64,000 nucleotides of DNA, taken from Pseudozobellia sp. WGM2 (lineage in GTDB: Bacteria; Bacteroidota; Bacteroidia; Flavobacteriales; Flavobacteriaceae). The notes under the pieces were generated by a model that saw only the letters and a list, made by a program, of their open reading frames with translations, searched no databases and was not told the DNA's origin. Each line of letters opens with the position of its first letter. The first letter of the stretch is position 1. Position numbers and translations under genes: made by a program. The DNA is taken from NCBI RefSeq assembly GCF_017810075.1, contig NZ_JADNYK010000005.1, positions 1-64,000 on the forward strand, written 5' to 3'. Below are positions 10,201 to 18,803 of this stretch, piece after piece.

Positions 10201-10400
10201 ATACTTGCTCCTGGCAGGGGCTGATTGTTATTGTCAAGAATTGTACCTGTAACGGTCAAATCTTGAAAATGATTCTTGTTGTTTACAGGTTTTTTTTCTG
10301 TAGTTAGCTCATTACCGAAGGAGGGGTTTCCGTAAAGAATACAGAATGCAAAAAATGCAAAACTCCAGTAACGCTTTTTGTGTAAAGCTGAAATATTCAT
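7257..10400 (-). CDS. susC: SusC/RagA family TonB-linked outer-membrane transporter
   Basis: A 1047-residue outer-membrane beta-barrel importer for oligosaccharides. In order: signal peptide (about 1-30); a carboxypeptidase-D-like Ig domain (about 47-125, VTGTILDNNNQPLPGASI); a TonB box and SusC signature (DEVVVIGYGTQKKSDLTGAV); a plug with RIRGNTS and YVIDGVI and the IEVLKDASATAIYGARGANG motif; then a long barrel ending in an aromatic-rich C-terminus. It is energised by the TonB system, for which an exbB-exbD-tonB set lies at 31.7-33.8 kb. It is the first gene of the susCD operon, with an upstream -7-like element. Confidence 0.95.
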   Translation of the reverse strand: MNISALHKKRYWSFAFFAFCILYGNPSFGNELTTEKKPVNNKNHFQDLTVTGTILDNNNQPLPGASIVEKGTSNGTQSDFDGNFELEVSDENTTLVISYIGFASQEVNLAGQTSINVSLKEDAANLDEVVVIGYGTQKKSDLTGAVGSVKAEELAERPAASLNQAMAGKVAGVNITSGSGRPGGRTTVRIRGNTSVSIANTPLYVIDGVILNAVNLPNGSTPIDYMNPNDIESIEVLKDASATAIYGARGANGVILVTTKRGTSSGTTRLNYDVDFSLGTLPKKLDLLNSEEFLRVEEIAYANAEKYDPAGWAGGAYTDPTTKRTDPRLFDSEGNPLYDTDWQDEAIRASFTQNHQLSFTGGTQKGNYGLFMGFRDEEGLIVESWLKRYSGRFTLDTEVTDWLKVGGSLSYNDQNEKQVDQLGGGGITTMRQVFEALPIIPVRYEDGTWGSNIDYPGMEGGGSPVAVANDRRYFLKTQTVLGNFYSNISFNKNLQLRTTIGTNIINQRNDYYGGRDLRYIARPDGAASVSNNRFNSWQFENYLTYNKEFNADNSLTAMLGLSWQHIDEFRATASTRGFADDFYGFNNLGAGSNPQTPTSSRIAYGLNSYFGRVNYNYKSKYLLTLTGRADGSSKFGPENQFAFFPSAALAWRVSGEDFLSQNETISNLKIRASYGATGNSEIPAYRALAGLSNGTVIFNGDRASYSIPQRMANPDLKWEKTEQVDAGLELGLFQNRIALELDFYRKLTTDMLLDAPVPSSSGFSNVFRNVGSLENKGIEINLNTINVDNELFGWSSNFNISINKNEVVALSGGSDIFLGSTLIREGEALGTFFGYIDEGTWNTDEADQAAIYDRLPGDIKYRDLNDDGAINSDDRAIIGKGIPDGFGTFSNTFRYGNLELLVDLQFQYGNSVMYRDEHSAEDRQTIANSFATVLNAWTPDNQDTDIAQIRPIAAGYDTNNDSGKLKDASFLRGRNLMLSYVFKPELVERLHLNRLRLYTSVQNFFVATKYPGYDPESSNGGGPFDQGFSLYDYPRPRTFMVGLNVGL

Positions 10401-10439
10401 AATGTGTTAGGATTGATTTAGTTGATATAGAGTTCTATT

Positions 10440-10447
10440 CAAATCTA
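10440..10447 (-). promoter_or_regulatory. Candidate -7 promoter element of susC
   Basis: On the minus strand this reads TAGATTTG, matching the Bacteroidota -7 consensus TAnnTTTG, about 40 bases before the susC start. No clean -33 TTTG is found at the preferred spacing, so this is a candidate only. Confidence 0.35.
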
Positions 10448-10549
10448 TCCCAAAGGTAAATTCGTACTAATTGCGAATCCACCTCTTACATTGCAAATAG
10501 TTCTATTTTTTTGTCCTTAAAGTGAGAAGTTGTTAAGAGTTTGCAGGTA

Positions 10550-10584
10550 AAATAGCATTGTTGATAATATCAACAATGCTATTT
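10550..10584 (-). terminator. Hairpin terminator after the PVC-type gene
   Basis: A perfect 16-bp stem (10550-10565 with 10569-10584) with a 3-base loop lies 11 bases past the stop of the cytochrome-fused gene. It separates that gene from susC. The T run after it on the minus strand is short (TTTT), so some read-through into susC is possible. Confidence 0.7.
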
Positions 10585-10595
10585 AGACTTGACTA

Positions 10596-13500
10596 TTATT
10601 TAAAAGGATGCTCTTTAAGTAGTTCTTCTGAAGAATAGAAGCCTTCTTTATCTTTGATTTCAGCTCTAATTTCTTTTACTTTTTCAGGGGAAATAGGGGC
10701 GGCATCATTTTCGAAAGCATTTCTGACGAAGGTCAAAACGGAAGCCATTTCCTCATCGTTTAGCATACCACCAAAAGGAGTCATCGGTACTTGACCCGGA
10801 TATTTTTTCCCGTTTACTTCAATAGGCCCCATCATACCTTTCAGTGTTAACTTGATCAAACGTTCTTCATCTCCGGTTACCCAACTAGAACCTGCAAGAG
10901 GAGGGAAGCCAGAGCTCTCAAGGCCCTTTCCATCGGGTTGGTGGCAGGTAGAACAAAATCCCTCTCTTTCATAAATTTCTTGCCCTGCAAGTAGCAATTC
11001 AAGGTCACGCCCTTTTAGGCTGGTTTCGATAGTTTCTTTAGGTTCTTCACCCAAATTATGGTTGTTAAGATGGGCCAGAGCAGCTTCATAAGGTTTTTGC
11101 ATCCACTTGTCCAGACCTTTTTTGCCCGCTTCGGTTACGATAGGAATACCAATTTCCTTATCCATCCAAGAGGCAGCTACTAAAGTTGCCAATCTTACTC
11201 TTGCATTGTCGTCTTTTGCGGCTTGCATAAGCAAGTCGGCTTTTTCGTCTACTTGATCTCCACTAAATCTCAATACTCCTACTGCGGCGGCCCTTGCCTT
11301 AAAGTCTTCAGCATTCAAAACCTGTTTGAGAATATCCACATCGATATCATTTAAGGCCCAGGTAACCCAAAGGGCTTCTAGCATATGGTGTTCATATTCT
11401 GAGTTTTCTTTGTCTAGATTGTTGACCCAAGTTTCTAATTTTTCAAGAACAGCACCTTTATCTCTAGCCCTTAGTTCTCTTCTTGTACGGTATCTTGTAC
11501 GATATTCAGGAAGTTTAAGGTTATCAAGTAATTCATCGATACTGGCACCATCAACCATTGCAGGCTCCACTAACGGACGTGATGGATAGGTGATGCGATA
11601 AATTCTACCGTGGGCATGATCTCTAAGGGGGTCCCTTGCATTGTGTTGCATATGACCAATGAGTACATTGCTCCAGTCGATTAAATATAATGAGCCGTCA
11701 GGAGCGAACTCCATATCTACCGGTCTAAAATTTTTGTCATCGGAAAAGACTAAATCTTGTCTATGATTACTAAGGTACCCCGCAGTCTTAGGGTCATCGA
11801 CCATAGTATGTTGCTTGGTACCCAGAAAGCCTATAGTATTATTAATTAATAGGTCACCTTGAATATTATCGGGAAAATGTCTGCTTGAAACAAACTCGAG
11901 CCCAGAGGTTGGCCTTACCCTATGTTTGTCTTCGATTAAATTTTCCGGTCGTGGTGAAGCTTGGCCATATCTTGGAAAAATAGAACCTGGCATCATCCAC
12001 GTCATATCAGGCCCTGAAGTATGGGCAAAAAAGTATTGGCCCCAGTCATCGAAAGCAATACCCCACGGGTTCGGAATCGACAATTGAGCCGTTCTTTCTA
12101 GATGATGTTTTTGCGGACTATAGCGGTAGAATCCTCCATTAGTGGCACGAACGGTGCCATAGGCGGTTTCGACATTGGTATGCAAAAAGACACCTTCACC
12201 CATATAAATGGCTCCTGAGGGGTCGGTTGTAAACGCGCTAATTGCATGGTGGGTATCATGGTCGTCAAATCCGCTGAGAATTACTTCTGTTTTATCGGCC
12301 TTATCATCGCCGTCCGTATCTTTTAAAAGTACAAGATTGGTTCCTTGAGAAACATAAACCCCTTCCGGAGCAAACTCAAAACCGATGGTGAGGTGTAGCC
12401 CATCTGCGAATACGGTTTGCTTATCGGCTTTGTTATCACCATCTGTATCTTCTAAGATCAAGAGTTTGTCATTAGGTTTTGAATCCCCCGGCTTATAGTG
12501 TGGGTAACTGGGCATTACCCCGACCCATAATCGGCCTTTGTTATCGAAGGAAACTTGCACGGGATTTGCCAAATCTGGAAATTCTTGCTCAGAGGCGAAG
12601 AGTTCAATTTTGTAACCGGGGGCTACATCAATTTTTGAAAGGGCTTCATCACCGTAGAGATATTCGGGAGTGCCATTTTTTTCACTTTCTTTATAATTGG
12701 TTTTGACCGCAGGTAGGTCTCTTGTCTTTGAATCGGCCATGGCCAAATCCATCTTTTTTCCTTGAAGGGCTTGCCAAATAGCTGTATCCCTTATGGCGGT
12801 CATCTGACGAATCTTTTCAATTTCGTAGGGGTAATTGTCAGGCCCGAAAGGGTCATAACGTCTCCCGTATGCATGAACCCCATTTGGTATTTTAAAGTCG
12901 TTGTGCCAGAACCAGTTTTTTTCATTGACAGCTTCGTTCACCAATATTCTATCTGTATTAGAGGCGTCATCTTCTTGAAAGATTTGGTCAGCTAACAAAT
13001 CAGCTAATTTTTTGTACCCCAAATCGTTTAACTGAAATCCGTCAGCAGTAATATTTTCTTCTTCCGCTTCCATCCAGGCTTTGCTGGGCTCGAACGCATT
13101 CACAAAAAGTACACTGTCTTGAGCGGCTACTTCTCTCATGGCCTCGGTATACATTTCTAGATTTTTGTTTTCTTGTGTACCATCAGGCAAATCCATCTGG
13201 TCAGATAGATTCTCAAAAGCTATAGGTGAGACCAATGCTAATTGAGGCGCGTTTGCACCATTGTATTTTTGATTTTTAGTATGCGCTATGAAGGCACGTA
13301 ATTCCTTTTTGTAATTTTCAAGTCCTTCGGAACCATTGAAAGACTCACTATATCCGAAAAAAGCGATTATAATATCTGCCTTTAGTTCTGTGAGCCATTC
13401 ATCTTCAGTAGGAAAATGACCAATACTTCCTGAATTATTGGCAAGCTCGTTTTGATGAAATTTTTCTGCCCCAGGAAATGCCCATGGAGATTTTCTGGAA

Positions 13501-13769
13501 GAATGGGGTCTAAAGCCTGGCGTATTTCCACCATCACACATGTTTCGAATAAAAAGAGAGTCATTTGGGTAGCGAAGTTGCATCTCGGTCTCGAAGTGCC
13601 CGAAATTGATCATTCTTGAGCAAAGATTGTTACCCACTAAGACGATGTGCGAGTTTGAATTGATCTGTAGACGATTTTCTTTTTCTTTATCACATCCGGT
13701 AAGGCACAAGATTGCAATAATTAAAAATGATAGAATTTGCGGGGTAGCGAATCTTTTAAAGATTTTCAT
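10596..13769 (-). CDS. Lipoprotein fusing SGNH-like domain, PVC-type propeller dehydrogenase domain, HEAT-like repeats and cytochrome c
   Basis: A 1057-residue exported lipoprotein (lipobox LTGC, Cys26). Residues about 38-275 resemble the SGNH/GDSL-like module found in PVC-type proteins, but the usual GDS nucleophile motif is replaced by GNNLCS and the D-x-x-H end by DGFQ, so esterase activity is doubtful. About 370-720 is the PVC-type membrane-bound dehydrogenase propeller (calcium-loop-like LEDTDGDNKADK and LKDTDGDDKADK). About 740-900 is helical and HEAT-like. The C-terminus is cytochrome c with CSTCH at 939-943 and a likely Met ligand near 996. It plausibly oxidises a sugar in the periplasm and passes electrons to its own heme. 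The substrate is unknown. It is transcribed toward susCD and diverges from the AraC regulator. Confidence 0.85.
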   Translation of the reverse strand: MKIFKRFATPQILSFLIIAILCLTGCDKEKENRLQINSNSHIVLVGNNLCSRMINFGHFETEMQLRYPNDSLFIRNMCDGGNTPGFRPHSSRKSPWAFPGAEKFHQNELANNSGSIGHFPTEDEWLTELKADIIIAFFGYSESFNGSEGLENYKKELRAFIAHTKNQKYNGANAPQLALVSPIAFENLSDQMDLPDGTQENKNLEMYTEAMREVAAQDSVLFVNAFEPSKAWMEAEEENITADGFQLNDLGYKKLADLLADQIFQEDDASNTDRILVNEAVNEKNWFWHNDFKIPNGVHAYGRRYDPFGPDNYPYEIEKIRQMTAIRDTAIWQALQGKKMDLAMADSKTRDLPAVKTNYKESEKNGTPEYLYGDEALSKIDVAPGYKIELFASEQEFPDLANPVQVSFDNKGRLWVGVMPSYPHYKPGDSKPNDKLLILEDTDGDNKADKQTVFADGLHLTIGFEFAPEGVYVSQGTNLVLLKDTDGDDKADKTEVILSGFDDHDTHHAISAFTTDPSGAIYMGEGVFLHTNVETAYGTVRATNGGFYRYSPQKHHLERTAQLSIPNPWGIAFDDWGQYFFAHTSGPDMTWMMPGSIFPRYGQASPRPENLIEDKHRVRPTSGLEFVSSRHFPDNIQGDLLINNTIGFLGTKQHTMVDDPKTAGYLSNHRQDLVFSDDKNFRPVDMEFAPDGSLYLIDWSNVLIGHMQHNARDPLRDHAHGRIYRITYPSRPLVEPAMVDGASIDELLDNLKLPEYRTRYRTRRELRARDKGAVLEKLETWVNNLDKENSEYEHHMLEALWVTWALNDIDVDILKQVLNAEDFKARAAAVGVLRFSGDQVDEKADLLMQAAKDDNARVRLATLVAASWMDKEIGIPIVTEAGKKGLDKWMQKPYEAALAHLNNHNLGEEPKETIETSLKGRDLELLLAGQEIYEREGFCSTCHQPDGKGLESSGFPPLAGSSWVTGDEERLIKLTLKGMMGPIEVNGKKYPGQVPMTPFGGMLNDEEMASVLTFVRNAFENDAAPISPEKVKEIRAEIKDKEGFYSSEELLKEHPFK

Positions 13770-14083
13770 AGTTTAAAAGAGGTGGTATAGGGTTAGAATT
13801 GATTGTTTGCTATATCGTTCAAAGTAGGCTATTTCTGAATATTTCTAATCAAATGGATCGGGTTTTATTTAGCATTCTCTCTTTGAAATAAAGAATCGAT
13901 TAGAAACCACGAATAAATTCAAACTTTTTGAATAATTCGTAATTTTTGAGATCTGTATTCACGTATTCCTAATTTAATTATGCTAAATTAAGGTGAATTT
14001 CTATCATATATTTCCTGTTTTTTGCTAAAGGTTGGTACTTTTTTGTCATATATTTATCAAAATTTGAATTTATATCGAAATTT
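13770..14083. promoter_or_regulatory. Divergent intergenic region, PVC-type gene / AraC regulator
   Basis: About 314 AT-rich bases separate two divergent starts, so promoters for both must lie here, and it is the natural operator region for the AraC regulator. I found no exact TAnnTTTG element and no small gene. AT-rich near-repeats are present, but I could not define an operator. Confidence 0.45.
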
Positions 14084-14968
14084 ATGAGTACTCCCAGCAT
14101 TGAAAAAACACTTACTTCTAAAGAGACTTTTATCTTCAAAGATTTGACTGGGCCTCACTTTAATCCTATATGGCATTTTCATCCGGAGTTTCAAATTTCA
14201 TATATAGCCAAGGGAGAAGGAACTCGTTTTGTCGGTGACCATGTGCATAATTTTAAGGAAGGAGATTTAGTGCTTACGGGCCCTAATCTTCCACATTTAT
14301 GGCGTAGCGAGGATTCCTATTTTGAACCTAAAAGTAATTTGACAACTAGGGGTCTAGTGATTTATTTTGACCATGATTTGATAAGTAGAAATCTACTGGA
14401 ACGAGAAGAGTTTTTTATTATCAACAAATTGATAGAGCATTCACATAGAGGTATAGAGTTTTATGGCGATGTACCTTCGAAAGTTTGTGAACTCTTAATA
14501 CAAATAGCAGACGAGAGAGGCTTTAAAAGAATTATTAAACTACTTGAAATACTAGATTTACTTGCAAATAGTAAAGAGTTTTCATTGTTGACCAGCCCAA
14601 GTTATATCAATTCTTTCAAAGGGGGCGATTCTGAAAAAATGAGCTTGGTATATGACTACGTTATGAGCAATTTTAAAAACAAGATAGCTCTTGATGAAGT
14701 GGCGGAAATGCTTAATATGACAACCTCTAGCTTTTGCAGGTATTTTAAACCTAGAGCTAATAAGACCTTTACACGATTTGTAAATGAAATCAGAATCGGT
14801 CATGCACGAAAATTGTTATTAGAAGACAATTTCAATATTTCTCAGATCAGTTATGAATGTGGTTTTAATGCCCTATCGAATTTCAATAGACAGTTTAAGT
14901 CTATAACTGAACTGAGCCCTCATGAATACCGTCAAAAGTTTTTTGATATTCAATCGAATGACGACTAA
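14084..14968 (+). CDS. AraC family transcriptional regulator with cupin sensor domain
   Basis: A 294-residue regulator. The N-terminal half (about 15-110) is a cupin-like sensor (FHPEFQISYIAKGEG, then GDLVLTGPNLPHLW). The C-terminal half (about 190-288) carries the two AraC helix-turn-helix motifs, LDEVAEMLNMTTSSFCRYFK and ISQISYECGFNALSNFNRQF, with the typical SPHEYR end. It sits between the cytochrome-fused gene (divergent) and the epimerase/ThuA/sulfatase genes, so it probably controls this sugar region in response to a small sugar. Ligand and target sites are unknown. Confidence 0.9.
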   Translation: MSTPSIEKTLTSKETFIFKDLTGPHFNPIWHFHPEFQISYIAKGEGTRFVGDHVHNFKEGDLVLTGPNLPHLWRSEDSYFEPKSNLTTRGLVIYFDHDLISRNLLEREEFFIINKLIEHSHRGIEFYGDVPSKVCELLIQIADERGFKRIIKLLEILDLLANSKEFSLLTSPSYINSFKGGDSEKMSLVYDYVMSNFKNKIALDEVAEMLNMTTSSFCRYFKPRANKTFTRFVNEIRIGHARKLLLEDNFNISQISYECGFNALSNFNRQFKSITELSPHEYRQKFFDIQSNDD

Positions 14969-15097
14969 ATCAGTAAAAAAAATAGAGAACTTTGACAAAA
15001 TAGAGGAACTTTAAAAGCAACTTAAGTTTTAGATTTGTAAAGTTGGAGGTCATACAATTCGTGTTAAAACGACTTTCAAAATGTAAAGATAATCGAC

Positions 15098-15132
15098 TTC
15101 GGAAGCTCTTTGAAACAGAGTTCCGAATTTTT
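15098..15132 (+). terminator. Terminator-like hairpin in the leader of the epimerase gene
   Basis: An inverted repeat (TTCGGAA-g-CTCT with AGAG-TTCCGAA, one bulged base) is followed by TTTTT. It ends AraC transcription but lies only about 15 bases before the next start codon. Any transcript reaching the epimerase gene from upstream must pass it, so it may act as an attenuator. Confidence 0.65.
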
Positions 15133-15147
15133 CAATAAAATTTATTT

Positions 15148-15993
15148 ATGAAAATAGGAATGAATATGTTGCTCTGGACAAACCATGTGACAGAGCAGCA
15201 TTTTGATATTATAGATACGTTAAAAGAAACCGGTTACGATGGCATAGAATTATTTCTTGGCGAAGGCAATGTGAAGCATTATACAAAGCTTGGTAACCAT
15301 TTTTCTAATATCGATATGGGGGTAACCGGGGTAGCTTCCTTATCTCCCGAAGAAAATATTTCTAGCCCTGATAAGAAAATAAGAGAGGCCGGTTTAGAAA
15401 GATTAAAATGGTCTATCGATGTAAGTGCGGCTTCTAATGTTGAGGTAATTTGCGGCCCCTTTCATTCTACTTTTGCCTTTTTTACACGTCAACCGCCTAC
15501 TGCCGATGAACGCTCTAGAAGTGCCGAAATGTTGAGAAAGGCCGCGGAATATGCTCAGAAGTCGAATATTATTTTGGCTCCCGAGGCCGTAAATAGGTTC
15601 GAATGCTACCTCTATAATACCATGGCAGATATTAAAGGTATGGTCGAGTTGGTCGATCACCCCAATCTAGGTGCTATGTACGATACACATCATAGTAATA
15701 TTGAGGAGAAAAGTCAAGAAAGCGCCATAAAGACCATAGCTCCCTATCTAAAGCATGTACATATTAGTGAAAATGATCGTGGTACACCGGGTAGCGGTCA
15801 GGTAAATTGGGAATCTGCTTTTAAGGGACTTCGGGACATAAATTATGATGGATGGTTGACCATTGAAGCGTTCAGTACCATAATACCTGAATTTGCCAAT
15901 GCTATAAATGTTTGGCGCGATTACTCCCCATCAAAAGAAATATATACAAAGGGCATCGAATTTATAAAAGAAGGAATGAAAGCCGATTATTAA
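15148..15993 (+). CDS. Sugar phosphate isomerase/epimerase, D-tagatose 3-epimerase-like TIM barrel
   Basis: A 281-residue xylose-isomerase-like TIM barrel. The four metal ligands of D-tagatose/D-psicose 3-epimerases are in place: Glu146 (APEAVNR), Asp179 (MYDTHHSNIEE), His205 (KHVHISENDRG) and Glu240 (TIEAFS). The HISENDRGTPGSG segment is especially typical of the ketose 3-epimerase group. No signal peptide, so cytosolic. It is followed closely (15 bp) by the ThuA-like lipoprotein gene. The true substrate may be a free ketose or a 3-keto sugar; recent work on related barrels in oxidative glycoside pathways makes the latter worth considering. Confidence 0.85.
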   Translation: MKIGMNMLLWTNHVTEQHFDIIDTLKETGYDGIELFLGEGNVKHYTKLGNHFSNIDMGVTGVASLSPEENISSPDKKIREAGLERLKWSIDVSAASNVEVICGPFHSTFAFFTRQPPTADERSRSAEMLRKAAEYAQKSNIILAPEAVNRFECYLYNTMADIKGMVELVDHPNLGAMYDTHHSNIEEKSQESAIKTIAPYLKHVHISENDRGTPGSGQVNWESAFKGLRDINYDGWLTIEAFSTIIPEFANAINVWRDYSPSKEIYTKGIEFIKEGMKADY

Positions 15994-16008
15994 ACCAGAA
16001 TTATTCAA

Positions 16009-17127
16009 ATGAAAAATTTAATACCACTTCTTATTTGCTTTTTGTTCATTGCTTGCAAAGAAGAAAAGAAATCAGGGAAAGAAGAAGTAGCAGTTGTTGA
16101 AACAACCGATGTACCAAAACAATGGATCACCTTCAAAGGAGGTGAAAATTCAAAGAATATTGTTTTAATTTCTGGTGATGAAGAATATCGTTCAGAAGAA
16201 GCTTTACCCCAATTGGCAAAAATATTATCGGAGCATCACGGCTTTAACTGTACCGTACTTTTCGCTCAAGAAGAATCTAGGCCCGGCATAATCAATTCTA
16301 ATTATGGCAAGAATATTCCTGGGCTTGAAGCTTTAGATTCTGCTGATATGATGATCATCTTCACGCGTTTCAGAGCGCTTCCAGATGAGCAGATGACATA
16401 TATTGATGACTATCTGAAATCAGGCAAACCGGTCATGGGTATTCGAACGGCAACACATGCGTTCAATTTCGCTAAAGATTCTACCTCTAGCTTTTCGCAC
16501 TACGGTAACTATTATGAAGGCGATTTAAAAGAATGGGAAGGCGGTTTTGGTCGTTTGGTCTTAGGTGAAAAATGGATCAACCATCACGGGCATCATAAAC
16601 ACCAGAGTACCCAAGGTATTGTGGTCGATGCGGCTAAAGAAACGGGCATTTTGAACGGAATCGAAGATGGTGATGTTTGGGGAGCAAGCGATGTGTATGG
16701 TGTAAGGCTACCGTTGGTGGGAGATTCACAACCCGTAATCTTAGGTAAAGTAATGAACAGAAAGGGCGAATATGATGAAGAAGATGTTTTCTTCGGAATG
16801 AAGCCGACGGATGATGAGCCAGCGACTACGAATAAAGATGGCTTAAAATTGAACGACCCTATGATGCCTGTAGTTTGGGTCAAAAGTTACCAATTGCCTA
16901 ACGGTAGCAAAGGAAAGGCATTTACTACGACCGTCGGCGCCGCAAATGATATGTTGGTAGAAGGTACTAGACGATTGTTGGTCAACGGCGTTTTTTGGGC
17001 TATGGATATGAAGGTGCCCGAAAAGGCGAACGTAGCACTGGTTGGTGACTACAACCCAACTAAATTTGAGTTTAGAAAAGATGAATACTGGCCTGAAAAG
17101 CAGTTGACCGTAGAGAGTTTTCAATAA
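16009..17127 (+). CDS. ThuA domain-containing lipoprotein
   Basis: A 372-residue exported protein with a lipoprotein signal (FIAC, Cys16). The body matches the ThuA-like, class-I-glutamine-amidotransferase-like fold: ISGDEEYRSEEALPQLA near residue 58, DMMIIFTRFRALPDEQM, then GIRTATHAFNF and NHHGHHKHQ. In rhizobia ThuA works with the dehydrogenase ThuB in the 3-keto route of trehalose use; the role of lipoprotein forms in Bacteroidota is not settled. Its place between a sugar epimerase and sulfatases, near the cytochrome-fused propeller, supports keto-sugar processing outside the inner membrane. Confidence 0.85.
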   Translation: MKNLIPLLICFLFIACKEEKKSGKEEVAVVETTDVPKQWITFKGGENSKNIVLISGDEEYRSEEALPQLAKILSEHHGFNCTVLFAQEESRPGIINSNYGKNIPGLEALDSADMMIIFTRFRALPDEQMTYIDDYLKSGKPVMGIRTATHAFNFAKDSTSSFSHYGNYYEGDLKEWEGGFGRLVLGEKWINHHGHHKHQSTQGIVVDAAKETGILNGIEDGDVWGASDVYGVRLPLVGDSQPVILGKVMNRKGEYDEEDVFFGMKPTDDEPATTNKDGLKLNDPMMPVVWVKSYQLPNGSKGKAFTTTVGAANDMLVEGTRRLLVNGVFWAMDMKVPEKANVALVGDYNPTKFEFRKDEYWPEKQLTVESFQ

Positions 17128-17154
17128 TCTAAATAGTGCTTGAGTTTGGCTAAG

Positions 17155-18750
17155 ATGAGAGAGCATAAAACGATATTTCTACTTCTGGTTTTAGTGCTGC
17201 TCATTGGCTGTCATGATAAACAAAATCAAGATTCCGCCCCTCGGAAAAAACCGAATATTGTCTTCATTCTTGCCGATGATCTAGGGCTTCATGATTTGAG
17301 TATTACTGGTAGTACTTATTACGAAACCCCGAATATTGACCGCATTGGTGTAGAGGGAACGATTTTCACTCAAGGTTATGCCTCAAGTAGGGTATGCAGC
17401 CCTTCGCGTGCAAGTATCATGACGGGTAAGTTTACTGCAAGACACGGTATTACCGACTGGATCGGGGCCGCTTCAGGCACTGATTGGCATAAGCATGATA
17501 GACATGATAAGTTGCTGCCGGCCCCCTATGTACATAATTTGCCAAAATCTAATATTTCTATGGCGGAGACTTTTCGAGCCAAGGGGTATAAGACTTTCTT
17601 TTCCGGTAAATGGCATTTAGGCAGTGAAGGCTCTTATCCCGAAAATCATGGTTTTGATATCAATAAAGGGGGTTGGGATAAAGGAAGCCCGATGGGCGGC
17701 TATTTTTCCCCTTGGAACAATCCGAAGTTGGAAAACAGAAAAGACGGCGAAAACCTGACCATGCGATTGGCAGAAGAGACGGCAAGTTTCATAGAACAAC
17801 ATAAAGACAGTACTTTTTTCGCCTTCCTATCTTTTTATGCCGTACATGGGCCGATACAGACCACTCAAGAAAAATGGAAGAAGTATCGAGATAAGGCTGA
17901 ACGTCAAGGTATAGCGAAAGAAGGCTATAAAATGGAGCGGGTTCTACCTATTCGACAGGTTCAGGACAACCCTGTTTATGCGGGTCTTGTCGAAAGTATG
18001 GATGATGCCGTAGGTCTCGTACTTGATGCTCTTAAAAAATCGGGATTGGAAGAAAATACCATAGTTGTCTTTACCTCCGATAATGGGGGAGTGGCTTCTG
18101 GAGATGCATTTTCAACTTCGAACCTGCCCCTTCGAGGGGGAAAAGGCTATCAATGGGAAGGTGGTATTCGTGAACCTTATTTTATTAAAGTTCCATGGAT
18201 GAAAAACAGCAATATTGAAAGTGACTTTCCCGTAACGGGAACTGATTTTTATCCGACTCTATTAGACTTAGCTGAAGTTAAAGCTTTGCCCGAACAGCAT
18301 GTAGATGGGGTTAGTTTAAGGCCAATTCTTGAAGGTGGACAGATGAACGTGGTACGCCCTTTATACTGGCATTATCCACATTATGGTAATCAAGGCGGTA
18401 ACCCATCTTCTATAATTAGGGAAGGTGATTGGAAGCTCATTCACTATTGGGAAGATGGTAGTGAAGAACTTTACGATTTGTCTGCAGATATGGGGGAAGA
18501 ATCTAACGTGATTGAAACAAATCGCCTAATAGCTGGTCAGTTGAGCGAAAAGTTGATGAAATGGCTCAATGAAGTTGGCGCCAAATTTCCCAGTACTGAT
18601 GAAACTTATGATGCCAAGGCCTCCGCAAGGCGACATCAACATATTGTGGAGGAAAAATGGCCTGCATTAGAAGCTCAACGAAAAGAATTTTTATCTCCTG
18701 ATTTTAAACCCAATGAAAATTGGTGGGGCAGTAAAGTGACAGAAGACTAG
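17155..18750 (+). CDS. Sulfatase (arylsulfatase A-like, family S1), lipoprotein
   Basis: A 531-residue S1 sulfatase. The lipobox is LIGC (Cys19). Metal-binding Asp pair DD41-42 (ILADDLGLHD) and the formylglycine motif CSPSR (Cys81) are intact, followed by TGKFTARHG; later FSGKWHLG and TSDNGG are family landmarks. I choose ATG 17155 over the upstream TTG because it begins the signal peptide. The Cys must be converted to formylglycine by a maturase not in this window. It removes sulfate ester groups from a glycan at the cell surface or in the periplasm, and lies in a row with ThuA and a second sulfatase. Target sulfate position unknown. Confidence 0.92.
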   Translation: MREHKTIFLLLVLVLLIGCHDKQNQDSAPRKKPNIVFILADDLGLHDLSITGSTYYETPNIDRIGVEGTIFTQGYASSRVCSPSRASIMTGKFTARHGITDWIGAASGTDWHKHDRHDKLLPAPYVHNLPKSNISMAETFRAKGYKTFFSGKWHLGSEGSYPENHGFDINKGGWDKGSPMGGYFSPWNNPKLENRKDGENLTMRLAEETASFIEQHKDSTFFAFLSFYAVHGPIQTTQEKWKKYRDKAERQGIAKEGYKMERVLPIRQVQDNPVYAGLVESMDDAVGLVLDALKKSGLEENTIVVFTSDNGGVASGDAFSTSNLPLRGGKGYQWEGGIREPYFIKVPWMKNSNIESDFPVTGTDFYPTLLDLAEVKALPEQHVDGVSLRPILEGGQMNVVRPLYWHYPHYGNQGGNPSSIIREGDWKLIHYWEDGSEELYDLSADMGEESNVIETNRLIAGQLSEKLMKWLNEVGAKFPSTDETYDAKASARRHQHIVEEKWPALEAQRKEFLSPDFKPNENWWGSKVTED

Positions 18751-18803
18751 GTTTCGTTATTTTTAATCTCACCAATCTTACTCTATTTTTTGAAAATTTG
18801 TTT

